A stretch of DNA of 64,000 bases, from assembly GCF_000226115.1 (NCBI RefSeq), contig NC_016459.1, forward strand, positions 4,284,501 to 4,348,500, read 5' to 3'. This DNA comes from Thermothielavioides terrestris NRRL 8126 (lineage: Eukaryota > Ascomycota > Sordariomycetes > Sordariales > Chaetomiaceae). The notes below the pieces were generated by a model. The model made no database searches, was not told the DNA's origin, and was given only the letters and a program-made list of their open reading frames with translations. Position 1 is the stretch's first letter, and every line of letters begins with the position of its first letter. Positions 33,314 to 44,203 of this stretch are shown here, piece after piece. Made by a program: the position numbers and the translations under genes.

Positions 33314-34550
33314 GTTTTGAATGACATGCCTCGCGGCGCTGGCTACCAGGGCGGCACGCTAGCTGCTTTGGATCGGGCCGGGGTACTGAAGAAAGCGGTG
33401 GCTCTCGGTCATGTATCCAGAGGCTTGTGTTGGAGAAAGCCCCCAGTTGATGACGGCGCAGGAGGGATGAGATACGGCGATATCATCGCGCGTGTGGCCT
33501 TTCCCCCAAGCAATCCCAAAGACCTCGCCGGCACGACGTCCGCGCTCGTTCTTCCCCAGTCGAAACTGGCGAAGCTGTTCCTGGACGAGGTCCAGGCCAC
33601 AGGACTCGTCAAGGTCCACTTCGGCATGGAGTTGACAGCCATCGACGACGACGGCGACTCGGTCAAGGCAACGTTCAGGCGGACAGGCGACGGGACCCAA
33701 GAGACCCACGAAGCTGCCTTCCTCGTGGGCGCTGACGGCGGAAGGTCGACCACTCGCAAGCTACTGAACATCCAGTTCTTAGGCCACTCGTGGCCGGAGC
33801 GTATAGTTGCGATAGACTGCGTTTTCGAGGTCCCGCGAACGACAGAACGGGAGTACCCAGTTTCGTTTATCGTCCACCCGATCCACTTTGGCGTCGTACT
33901 TCCGCTTGACCCGTATGAGCCCGGGGAACGAAGCCTCTGCCGGTGTGCTGTTGGGCTCGACCCGGCAGACACGCGCTCCGACGAGGAAGTCGCCTCCAAG
34001 GAAAGTCTCCGCGATCTTCTGGAGAAGATGCTGCCGGGACCGCGGCCGCTCGACGTCGAGATCATCAGGGCTGCGCCGCATCGCATCCACCAGCTCTGTG
34101 CTTCGACCTTCAGGCGCGGCCGATGCATCCTCGCCGGCGACGCAGCGCACCTCAACAACGTATGACCTGACTTAAACCCGTCCACGACAGTCCTCGCTCG
34201 CACTGCTAACACATCTGCAGCCCTTCGGAGGACTCGGGCTCAACTCGGGCCTGCTGGACGCCGAGGCGGCGGCCGACGCGCTGGCGCTCATCCTCAACGA
34301 GGGCAAGCCGCTCGACCTGCTCGACGCGTACGCGGCCGAGCGGCAGCGCGTGTTCCAGATCTTCACGAACCCCGTGTCGACCATGAACAAGCTGCGCTGT
34401 GCGAGGGACCCCGAGCACGCCCACGAGGACTGGGTCATCCGGCTGGTCAATGCCGACCCTGCCGCGCTGAAGGTGTATGGCAAGCACTTCTACTCGACGT
34501 GGCGCACGGATATGAGGGCGTTGGCTGCCAAGTTGTCGTCGTCGGCCTAG

Positions 34551-36030
34551 TCGAGTGCGTTGCCAGTTGGTTTCGGCCTACAAGGTGCACTGGATGATGA
34601 GTAGGTTATCGGCAGTGAAATTACAGAACACTAGGTACTTACGGCCTCAGTTTGACTGTAAACGGCCCTGTACACTTTGGGTCCGTATTCTTGACATTGG
34701 ACATATTCAATGCCAGCGCGCCTCTCTCACCCTCACATATTGCTCATTCAACTCTGGCTGCGCGAATCCAGAAATTGTAACCGGTGCCCAAGAAGGATTC
34801 GAGTTCCGACTTTTCTTTCCGTCAAGAGCTCATTTGAATGGAGTCATTTCTCGTCCGCGCAACTCCCGAGGCCTCCCCGCCTTGAAAGGTCAAGAGTGTC
34901 AAACGAACTGAGCGAGTTCCCCAAAGTGCCGATGTACGATGGCTTCGTTAGACGTCGGACTTAGCTCGCCAGGGGGAGCACTGTAGTGTATGTAAATACC
35001 ACAGTAGGGCAATCACACACCGGGATTTCGCAAGTCCCCGGATTTTCCTGCGTTGCAACTACGGGTTGCAACACCATGTTGCTACTCCAATTCAGGGACG
35101 CAGCAACTAGGGTAGTGTATGTACACTCGACGCCCCCCCTGTCTGCTTGTTAAGCACCTCATGAGAAGAAGCATTGAGGAATCATGGCCAGTAAAAGGGG
35201 GACATCGTCTCGGTTTGACAAATGCCAAAGAGATGCTAACTGCCTACCCGATGGCCGGTGCAACACTCCATCGATGGCAGTGTAAGCAATCCTCACAACT
35301 GGTTCCAACGTACGCAGGGCAGCAGCGTTCAATCCACCGCTCGCAACCTGAGCGCTGCTTGCAACGAAGTTACTGCGTAGAACGTCAGTGGAAAGACGTT
35401 AGTGAGAAGCTAGTGTAGTAAGCGCCGTTGCATTCGTTTCTGTTTAGCTCAGGTACCCGGTGCTCCGTTCCTGCCAAGCGGTTGAGAACGTGACGATCAT
35501 CGAGGCTCTCAAATGGCCGGCCAACAAGCTGGAGCTGCCTGGCTCGTGCCGGCTACCTGTCTTTGGCAGGTCCTTCATGGCGGGAGATTGCTTTGTGGGG
35601 CGCCAGACCGAGCTCCCTATCGGGGAACAGTTAGGCTGCGCGCCCCTGCACGTGCGAGTCCCCGGCGGATGATTGGCGGTGTTGGCCCCGGCGCAGGCAA
35701 ACTTGAGTGCAACCGCGAGGCGTGGCGAGTGAGGGACAAGCAAGTGGTCCAGCGGCCAAGTGGGGGACACTGCGGGTGCGGGAGGATTCGAGGGCAACCC
35801 AGCTTCTTGATATGCACCTGCGCCGCAGCGAGATATCCCGGGCAGGTAGGTAGCATCGTAGGTTGTGTACATACACTATATAGTCCTTGCCTCCTGCCAC
35901 CACCTCGCGTATCACCCCCCGCGTGCCTCGCGCGTGCCACGGCGTCATAATTATTGTGTATGTACTCCGCAACTCGAGGAGTCATCGTCCGCTCGCTTTG
36001 AATATCTGGTTGATTCACTTGCAGGTCGCG
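34551..36030. other. intergenic, upstream of acid phosphatase
   Basis: About 1.5 kb without a recognisable gene. A GTGTATGTAC-type motif recurs near 34,987, 35,114 and 35,955 and inverted near 35,866. The right end is the promoter of the acid phosphatase gene. Confidence 0.4.
35649..35654. promoter_or_regulatory. CACGTG E-box upstream of acid phosphatase
   Basis: A palindromic CACGTG lies about 380 bp before the phosphatase start codon. In yeast and Neurospora the phosphate regulators Pho4 and NUC-1 bind CACGTG-containing sites in front of phosphatase genes. Linking this copy to phosphate control is inference from position alone. Confidence 0.3.
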
Positions 36031-37982
36031 ATGAAGTCGTCCGTCACGTCGGCCACGGCCCTGCTGCTGGCCCTCGCCGGGAGCCCCGCCGCCGCGGCGC
36101 CCGTCGTCGACACCGCATACCCGTACACCGGGCCCGACGTGCCGGTGGGTGACTGGGTTGACCCCACCGTCAACGGCAACGGCAAGGGCTTCCCGCGTCT
36201 GGTCGAGCCTCCTGCCGTGCGGCCGGCGACGGCGAACCCCACGAACAACATCAATGTCATCTCGCTGTCGTACCTGCCCAAGGGTATCAACATCCACTTC
36301 CAGACTCCCTTCGGCCTCGGCGTCGCCCCGAGCGTGCGTTGGGGCACCAGAAAGGACAAGCTGGACAAGGAAGCCACGGGGACGACCCACACGTAAGCCA
36401 GCCGTCACACGCGGCGTTCATTCGCGGCGCGCTGACTTGAATTGCTTCTGATCAGCTACGACCGAACCCCTCCCTGCTCCCAGGTCGTGGTGACTCAGTG
36501 CAGCCAGTTCTTCCACGAGGTGCAGCTACACGACCTCAAGCCTGGCACCACCTACTACTACCAGATCCAGGCCGCCAATGGCACTACCGCATCCGACGTG
36601 TTGAGCTTCAGCACGGCCCGTGCCGCCGGCGATGACACGCCTTTCACCGTGGCCGTGCTGGCTGACATGGGCTACACGAACGCTGGCGGCACGTACAAGC
36701 AGCTGCTCGACGTGCTGCACCAGGACGCCGCTTTCGTCTGGCACGGCGGTGACATCTCCTACGCCGACGACTGGTACTCGGGCATCCTCCCCTGCGAGGA
36801 TGACTGGCCCGTGTGCTACAACGGCTCGTCCACCAGCCTCCCCGGCGGCGGGCCCATCCCCGACGAATACAAGGTCCCCTTGCCCGCCGGCGAGATTGCC
36901 AACCAGGGCGGGCCTCAGGGCGGCGACATGAGCGTGCTCTACGAGTCTAACTGGGACCTGTGGCAGCAGTGGCTCAACAACGTGACCAAGCAGGTGCCGT
37001 ACATGGTTCTGCCCGGCAACCACGAGGCCGCCTGCGCCGAGTTCGACGGCCCGGGCAACATCCTGACCGCCTACCTCAACGACAACGAGAAGAACACGAC
37101 GGTGCCCAAGTCGAACCTTACCTACTACAGCTGCCCGCCCTCTCAGCGGTGAGTCTCTCTGTTTTTTCCCTTGAAACCAGCGAGCCTGCTTCTGACGGGA
37201 CCAGCAACTACACGGCCTTCCAGCACCGCTTCCGCATGCCCGGTGCCGAGACGGGCGGCGTGGGCAACTTCTGGTACTCGTTCGACTACGGCCTGGTCCA
37301 CTTCGTTGCCATCGACGGCGAGACGGACTACGCGGGGAGCCCGGAGTGGCCGTTCGCGCAAGATCTGAAGAAGGGCGAGACGCACCCGACGCCCGAGGAG
37401 ACCTTCGTCACCGACAGCGGGCCGTTCGGCGCCGTGGACGGCGACTACAACGACAACAAGGCGTACCAGCAGTACAAGTGGCTCGCGGCCGACCTGGCCA
37501 GCGTCGACCGCAAGAAAACGCCGTGGGTCATCGCCATGAGCCACCGGCCCATGTACAGCTCCGAGGTGTCGAGCTACCAGCAGAAGATCCGCACCGCCTT
37601 CGAGGGCCTGATGCTGCAGTACGGCGTGGACGCATACCTCTCGGGCCACATCCACTGGTACGAGCGCCTGTGGCCGCTGGGCGCCAACGGCACCATCGAC
37701 CGCGCCGCCATCGTCGACAAGCACACGTACATCGCCAACACGGGCAAGTCCATCACGCACCTCATCAACGGCATGGCCGGCAACATCGAGAGCCACAGCA
37801 CGCTGGACCAGAGCAAGATCCTCAACATCACCGCTGTGCTCGATCAGGAGCACTACGGCCTCAACAAGCTGACCGTCCACAACGCGTCCGTGCTGACCTG
37901 GACTTTCGTCCGCGGAGACGGCAGCGTCGGCGACGAGCTGACCCTGATCAAGAAGAAGAAGTGCAAGGGGAAGCAGCACTAG
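36031..37982 (+). CDS. secreted purple acid phosphatase
   Basis: Three exons, join(36031..36392,36456..37148,37205..37982), 610 residues. A signal peptide (MKSSVTSATALLLALAGSPAAAA) is followed by an Fn3-like N-terminal domain. The calcineurin-type metallophosphatase core carries the metal-binding blocks in order: LADMG, GDISYADDW, LPGNHEA, AMSHRPMYS and SGHIHWYERLWPL. Multiple N-glycosylation sequons and the basic tail KKKKCKGK fit an extracellular or wall-associated enzyme. Purple acid phosphatases release phosphate from organic esters at acid pH. Introns of 63 and 56 bp have GTAAGC and GTGAGT donors. Phosphate regulation is likely by analogy with the family, and a CACGTG site lies upstream. 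Confidence 0.93.
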
Positions 37983-38460
37983 GGGGATGCTTGCTGCCTG
38001 TTGTAATCGACGCCTACTCCTTTCGTCAAGACTGCTGGTAATATAGTGTAATAGAGACGAGACGCAGTCGCCTCGCTCATGTGCAAGTCCTTGGTACCGA
38101 GTCTCAGATCCCCGTGAAGAGGCCACTTACTTGCTGCTCTCTCGCTTTCTTAGCGTTGTTGAAGCCGTCTATGTCGGAATCGCTGGCAAAATGACAGCCG
38201 TCCGCTCAAAGCATACCTCGAATGCGATGCGTGGCAGGCGGGTGTGCAGCGGGCGCAGGTTGGTGGAATATCCTGAGAGGGGGTCCTGGCGGCGGGCGGC
38301 GGCCTGAAGGGCGGCGAGGTCGGGAGGGCAAGGGCGGGCCAGGGAGGTTGAGGAAGGCCGCCATTTGTAGAGGTGGGCTCAAAGTAAAGGGATTGCCACG
38401 GCAACGCAAGACTTACACGCGAAATGAATCGCAGTCGAATTAGTCCGAGGGAACACTTGA
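37983..38460. other. convergent intergenic region
   Basis: About 480 bp between the 3' ends of the phosphatase (plus) and membrane-protein (minus) genes. No coding frame is supported. Confidence 0.4.
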
Positions 38461-40010
38461 TTATCCTCGCAACGACCCCTGGCCACCCAGGCGGGGTTTC
38501 TCCTCCTGCAGCAGCTGCGGCAGACAATCCAATCTAATGCCGTGCTTGTTCTCCTTGTACCTCGCATCCAGCGCGGCACGCCAGAAGGAGATCTCCTCTG
38601 CTCTCTCCGGCGGGATACGCATCGACCCAGGAAAGAACACGCTCAACAGCGCGGTGCCAACGAGCGGGTATCTCTTTTCCACTTGCTTCAGCGTTTCGGA
38701 CACGTACCGTGCCCGGATCACCTCGACCTGCTTGATGTGGATGCCGAGAGCCCCGGGCGAGCGGCGGACTCCGGCGGCAACGAGGTTTTGGATGCTTCCA
38801 ACGAGGCCGATGCCGAGCAAATCTGGGCATGTCCGACATTAGCCAAGGGCCCGGGGCGGAGGATCAAGGGCAGACAGGAACGCGAAAACAAGAAGACAGA
38901 CAGCATATGCTGAGTGGAAAGGAAGAAAAAAAAAGGTCTGCAGTAAACCTACACCATGTATGCTCCTTTATACCTGCCACTGTGATGAGGAACAAGACCC
39001 AGAGCGTCGCCAGGACGGTGCTTGCCACCCTGGTGAGTCGAGTGGCGGGCGCCATGCGGGTGCCCCGTGCCAGCACCTCTAATTTGAGGCCCAAGCCCTT
39101 CTTTCCCAGGATGACCATTGCGCTCCGGCTACCGTTGCCCTCTGTGATGGCGGCTGTATCACCGCCTGCTTTGGGGCAAGCCCATTTCTCCCGCCGCCAC
39201 TGGGGGAGTGAGCCGCCAACCGAAGCCAGCAGGTTGCCGGCGGCAGTGACCATGAAGATGTTCCACGCACCGTTCACGGCCCACGGGACGGCCGCGACGG
39301 CCAGCTGAAGGACCATGACCACGATGCCTGAGTACCATACCCAGTCCAGTGTGGGGACGCCGTGGGGCGCTGGCGGGTTGTCGTCCACCTCAAACACCGT
39401 GACACGCAGCGCTTCGAAGTGCTTTTGGTTCGCCTCGCCCGTCCCTTTTCCAAGCTCAGGGGGCGCCCGCCTCTCCTTGTCGTGACTATCCGACGAGATG
39501 TGCTCTTGCTCATCTTTCATCTCCTCGTCAAGGCGGTCATTGAAGTCGCGTAGCAAGCGGCCGAGCACCCAGTTCCTGGCCACCCGGGAGTGGCCGCTAT
39601 TGGTGTCAATGACCACGAAGCTCGTTTCTGACTCGGGCATGAGGCGTCCATCTGCGACGGGGAGAAGCTGGTTAAACCGATGCAACGATCAGGGACGCTG
39701 AAGGAAGGAAGAGGGAGGGGGATGGGGACGCACCTCCAAAGCTCGAGAGCAGCGCGCTCACCGCATAGGCCACCCAGCCAAAGGAGAAGGCAACCGGGGT
39801 GATGGCGCGCCCAGCCAACTGCGCGATGGCGCGCTGGATGACATCCGGGCCGAGGAGCAAAAGAACGGACAGGATGTCTCCTGGGTTCCGCCATTGCGAT
39901 AGCATCCAGCTCGACATCGCAGTGGTGCTGGAATCTGTCATGTCGGCGTCTCGGCCGAGCACATGGGTGGCCGACGATGATGCCAGGGAGGCCAGCCATA
40001 TCGGCGCCAT
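38461..40010 (-). CDS. fungal multi-pass membrane protein of unknown function
   Basis: Three exons, complement(join(38461..38822,38974..39651,39734..40010)), 438 residues. Both introns are phase 1 and restore a single frame. The start at 40,010 is the first ATG of the frame. Hydrophobic segments that can span the membrane are ITPVAFSFGWVAYAVSALLS near the N-terminus, WYSGIVVMVLQLAVAAVPWAV with NIFMVTAAGNLLASV in the middle, and STVLATLWVLFLITVAGDLL with GIGLVGSIQNLVAAGV across the last junction. A soluble acidic loop lies between the first and second groups. The C-terminal part is charged and ends in a Gly/Arg tail. I recognise the layout of lineage-restricted fungal integral membrane proteins but no named family; function unknown. 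Confidence 0.75.
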
Positions 40011-41140
40011 CTCCGGTCCTCTTCGGCACTGCGGGCTAGGGACAATTTCGGCTTCCACGGGACGACGACCGTGCTGAGGCGTTTCCGACCACTGGACGCG
40101 GGGGCGGTCAGCCGGTGACAATGGGCTGCTTAAGCAGTACGGTTCCTGCTGTATACAACCTCCCGAGCCGGACAAGCATGTTCAGGAAAGGCGGGCGCGG
40201 TTTCAGTGAGAGGACCGTCCGCCCGAGTGTGGCTGGGGCGGGTGCAAGAATCGGAAGACCGAGGCGCTAAGGTACAGTACGTTAGGAACACCACGGCTCC
40301 AGCCTCTGCTCCCTTTAACTATCGCATCCCGCTCATGCAGTGCGAACCCTGATATATGCTCCGGGAACTTCCATCTTGGCATATGGCAGGTAACCAAGCG
40401 GGGACCTAGCTGAGCCTGAGGGAGAGCAGGCTCGAGGAAAGAAACTGTCTCCGGCACGTCACAGGACCCTGCGTATGTCTGCTGCCAATCAAGCACCGAC
40501 ACGTCGGACTGCATGCGAGCTGAGTGCTGGGGTGGGCTGCAGTACATCCATGTATCAACCGAGTTATGCTCACCAGGACACTAGCGCGTTACACAGCGTC
40601 AACCTTCAACATTACCCAGAGCCTTGCTGCGCCTTGGTCACACCATTGAAGCAAACCGCTCCCTTTGTCTTCAAGGATCTGTCTTCAAGGTTCTCTCCCG
40701 CGCCTTCGTTTCCCCTCCCCCCTCCCTCCCCGGGGTTCTCCCCACCCAAAAACCTTGCCATTGTACATCGCTCAAGTGCTGAGTGTGCGGATTGGAGTGG
40801 CGAGTATTAAAAGCCTTGGCGCCATTTCATGAAGTTTATCTCCAAGAGTACCTAGTTAGTAGAGAGCAAGCGTCATCGGGTCTATCGCACGTTGAACTCT
40901 GACACAAGCCCGCAGCGGCCACAGAAGACGGTGGTTTCATCGAACTTATATCGCGCCAGTGCCAGTGACATTATGCATTCAACCGCCTAATATCCATTCG
41001 CCTCGCCTCTCCCTACATCGCTTCCAGCACGACAGTCTCTGCTTACGTTCAGCCATTTTCCCCCAAGCACGTTCCCCCAAGCACGGTCCCCGTCCTGCCC
41101 CGGCGTACAGTCAAATAAATACCTCTCAGCAAGCTCTCCA
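40011..41140. other. intergenic, no gene recognised
   Basis: About 1.1 kb containing the promoter of the membrane-protein gene and the 3' flank of the aspartic protease gene. Only short overlapping frames are present (for example 40,203-40,547 minus), without family features. Confidence 0.4.
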
Positions 41141-43150
41141 TCACAGGCCCCACGCCGCAAGGATCGCCAGGGCCAGGGCGCCAAGCGCGCCCCCCTGGCA
41201 GCGGAGCGGCTCCGCGGCGCCCGAGCTCGTCGACGTGGCGGCCGCCCCCGTCGCCGTGAGCGAGCTCGCCGCGACCGAAGTAGCCGACAGCTGCGGCCCC
41301 GGTGCGCCGAGGGGCGGCGCCGAGACGGCGCTGCCGCTGAAGATGGCCGTTGGTGACGTGGCGGTGCTCGCGTCGCCGAGGCTGACCGTGGCTGTTCCAC
41401 TCCGTCAGCGGATTGTATGGTATGGCAACTGTGGGTGACGGGAGAGAGCGGTGGGGGTATTTGCGGCACGGGAAATGGGAGGGAGAGAAGGTAAAACGCA
41501 CCGGTGGCGGATACCTGGGTTGTCGAAGGCTGTGCCGTGCACTCGCCTGTCGAGGACGGCACGGCGTCGGTGCCGGTGCCGATGGCGATGACGTTGCTGC
41601 CACAGTTGGCAGCCTGCGCCAGATGGATATTGTTGTTGTCCTGGTCGTAAACAACGTAGGCGGACCGCAGGAACGGGGTCCCCAGGATGGGAAAGTCTGT
41701 GTCACCAATGAGCAAGACCAGGTTAGACGTTGAGTGTCTGAGCCAGTATTCCGGCAGTACTAGGAGTAAAGAAGGCGAGTACTCACTCTGATTGTCAACT
41801 GCGATCAGGAGGTAGCACTGGTCCCCGCCTTTCCAGATCAGTTCGGAATAGGGCACGCGAATCACCTTGCCGCCGAAGGTGAAATCGACGGTGCCGGGCG
41901 CGCCAGCGTTGGCGCAGTCCACTAAAAAGGTGCGACTGCCCGGGTCGTACTGTGCCCCGGAAAATAACTGGCTCACCGCGACGACCACGGCGGCTGGCAG
42001 CGTGATGGTCGTGGTTCCGCTGTCGAGAAGCACGGGGTTGGGCGCGATGGACGACGTGTGTGACACGCCATCCGGCGTCGTTATGCCAACGCCGGTTAGT
42101 TGGACCCAGTAGCTAGGGGTTGCCGCCATCAGCTTGCTTGATCTTGCTCTAAATACTTGTGACTCACAAAGAGGAAAAAAAAAAAAAAAAAAAAAAGGGG
42201 GGGGGGGGGGGGGGGGGCGAGGTGCGGCGGTAGCGGCATCCGTGTATGTACACCCGCCTTGACGGCAGTCACTCACCCGTCGAGGCCGGTCGGTGTTGCG
42301 GGACGAGTCACTATGGGGACCTTTGCCAGGGCGCCGATGAACTTCTTCGTGTCGACACCACCAAAGATGATGGAGCCTATTGACAGTAAACACTTGGGCC
42401 AGGAGAGGGCAACGGGGAGGATCCATTCCACCCGTCGCCGTGCTTACCACTTTTATCACCAGCAGCCTGCAGATCCAAGCTGAAGGCTCGGCTTGCGATG
42501 AGCTTTTGTTGGACCATGCTGTCGAGGACGTATGAGTATGGCGGGGTGCCGCCCAAAAGCGGAGGTGACAAGCCCAGAATGCCGTAGCCCAGGTCCCTGC
42601 TTTGGATAGCGATTCCGAAGATTTGAGGCTTGATGGTGGCAGCTGTGCCGCCTCGTTAAAGACGTGCGCCTCTCTGGCCTTGGAGCGCTGGGATAGACTT
42701 ACTCCCGACGCCCAGCACGTCAGAGACATATTCAACAAGGGCGGCGCCAATGCCATACGTCAACTGGTTTGCGAGGCCGAGGTCTCTGAAGGTAGAGCTT
42801 GCCGCCCACGCAAACGGCTTGATGTTCGAGCACGCCGTCATCAAGCCCGGCGAACCGGCCGTCGCGCAGACGGGGTTGACCCACGTGTCTGGGGAACCGG
42901 TGTCAACCGCCACAGTGATGGCCTGCGGCGGCGTTCCGATCTGCAGGTCAATCGTGTAGACAGTGCGCGTCTGTCCTAGGCTACCTACAACCTGCCGTTT
43001 GCCTGGGCGCAGAGCCGGAGGGTCGACGCGGGCTGTGAGTTCGGCTCGGAGGAAGCCCACCCCTCGCGCTGCCCCCGGGCTCTCGCCTGACGCGAGAGCA
43101 GCGGCGAGAGGAGGCGCCGTCAAGGCAAAAGAGAGTATGATGGGCAACAT
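41141..43150 (-). CDS. GPI-anchored pepsin-like aspartic protease (yapsin type)
   Basis: Six exons, complement(join(41141..41391,41502..41696,41787..42148,42277..42376,42448..42642,42703..43150)), 516 residues. The start at 43,150 gives a signal peptide (MLPIILSFALTAPPLAAALA). Family A1 features are IGTPPQ with the first catalytic VDTGS (Asp about residue 83), DLGYGILGLSP, IIFGGVDTKKF, the second catalytic LLDSGTT (about 290), and FPILGTPFLRSAYVVYDQD. The C-terminus is a Ser/Thr/Ala-rich stalk, CQGG, then a hydrophobic tail (ALGALALAILAAWGL), the layout of GPI-anchored cell-surface yapsins. All junctions keep the frame. The least certain is the acceptor before exon 4, where three in-phase AGs lie close together; that intron also contains a long A/G homopolymer tract. 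Confidence 0.88.
42175..42217. repeat. A22-G21 homopolymer tract in protease intron
   Basis: Twenty-two A followed directly by twenty-one G on the plus strand, within intron 3 of the aspartic protease gene (C then T in the sense direction, just before the branch region). Confidence 0.9.
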
Positions 43151-44203
43151 TTCTGCGAGAGCTGTGACGCCGACGACTGTATCGCACAATCGTTAAGGCT
43201 TTGGTGGGCTCAACTCCCATGTGACGCTTGGTTGCCTTTCGAAATATCTGTTGTCAACGCGGCGTCAGAGGGCAGAATTAAGTACGACAAACTGAGAGCA
43301 ACGAGCGCCGGGGGTTGGGGGGCCAGTAGGTAGGTGGCCCAGCTGAGAGCAAACAACCTGGAAGGCTCTGCAGAAGGAAAAGGCGGTTGCCGACCAACCT
43401 TTTGCGGTCCCCCGGCCAGCTCTATCCCTCTTTAGGGCCCATCGCAGCTTGCTCCGCATTGATCAGCATCTGCGGTGCGACATGAGCTCCAAATGCATTG
43501 ACATCGGCGACATGTATTTGGTTCGCACTGCGGTAGGCAGGAGGCCACTGCATCCTTACCTCAGCCGCACGCGTGCGACTCGAGGCAGGCCGCCATAAGC
43601 GCCCGCGAAATCTTTTTTTACCCTCCTCTGAGGTCGAGGAATGCATTCATCGAGCCTCATTTCGCCATGTCGGACCCGTGATATATCGCATGATTGGCTA
43701 ACAATGAAAGTTCCAGCAGCACACACGGCAATATCACGGCATTAGCGGCACACTGTTGTGTATGCGACGAGGAAGAATTGCACTCCAACGCTTGCTGATT
43801 CGATGTCTTACGGAGCGAGGCGGCCTGTGGGAGTGAGCGGAAGACGTGATGTGAGCTGTAACAAATGATGAATGGTGGTGCGTCCGGTAGCTGCACAGAG
43901 GAGTGGCCACAGTCTCGCCCCCCGGTCTCCGGTAGCTCGGGTGCCTCGGATGAGGGCGGGGGACAGTCCGGTCCAGCTCCGGAGACGTGCTATCTCACAG
44001 AAGAGCTGGTCTGAGCTCTCGACACGGCCCTGAGTGGGATCCTGAATTCGGTTTGGCAGGCAGGGACTCTCACTCAGGAGGGATGAACTGCTCCTCCCAG
44101 CTCAACTCTCCCGAGTTCCCGCATACTGCTCCCCGTCACCCGTGCCAAAACGCGTCTGCTGCCGACAGGTTCTCCTCCACACGCGCCCAAAACGTTCTTC
44201 GAG
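43151..44203. other. divergent intergenic region (protease / HET gene)
   Basis: About 1 kb between two divergent genes, so it holds both promoters. Short frames at 43,265-43,896 on the minus strand lack any signature. Confidence 0.4.

Larger units (their letters stand above)
32551..34550 (+). pseudogene. FAD-dependent monooxygenase gene disrupted by a hAT-type element
   Basis: The gene begins at the ATG at 32,551 with a dinucleotide-binding motif (VVGAGPVGLFAALLLA). It is cut after VMEKDTVL by the insertion at 32,694-33,313 and resumes in the same frame (NDMPRGAGYQGG). Further family motifs of PheA/TfdB-type flavin monooxygenases follow: LVGADGGRSTTRKLL (DG motif) and GRCILAGDAAHLNN (GD motif). 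A 61-bp intron (34,160-34,220, GTATGA...CTAAC...CTGCAG) leads to the last exon starting PFGGLGLNSGLLDAE and ending at 34,550. Without the insertion and one target-site copy the frame is continuous for 436 codons. As it stands, translation runs into the element and stops, and no clean splice around it is visible. Such enzymes hydroxylate aromatic or quinone-like substrates using NAD(P)H. Confidence 0.85.
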
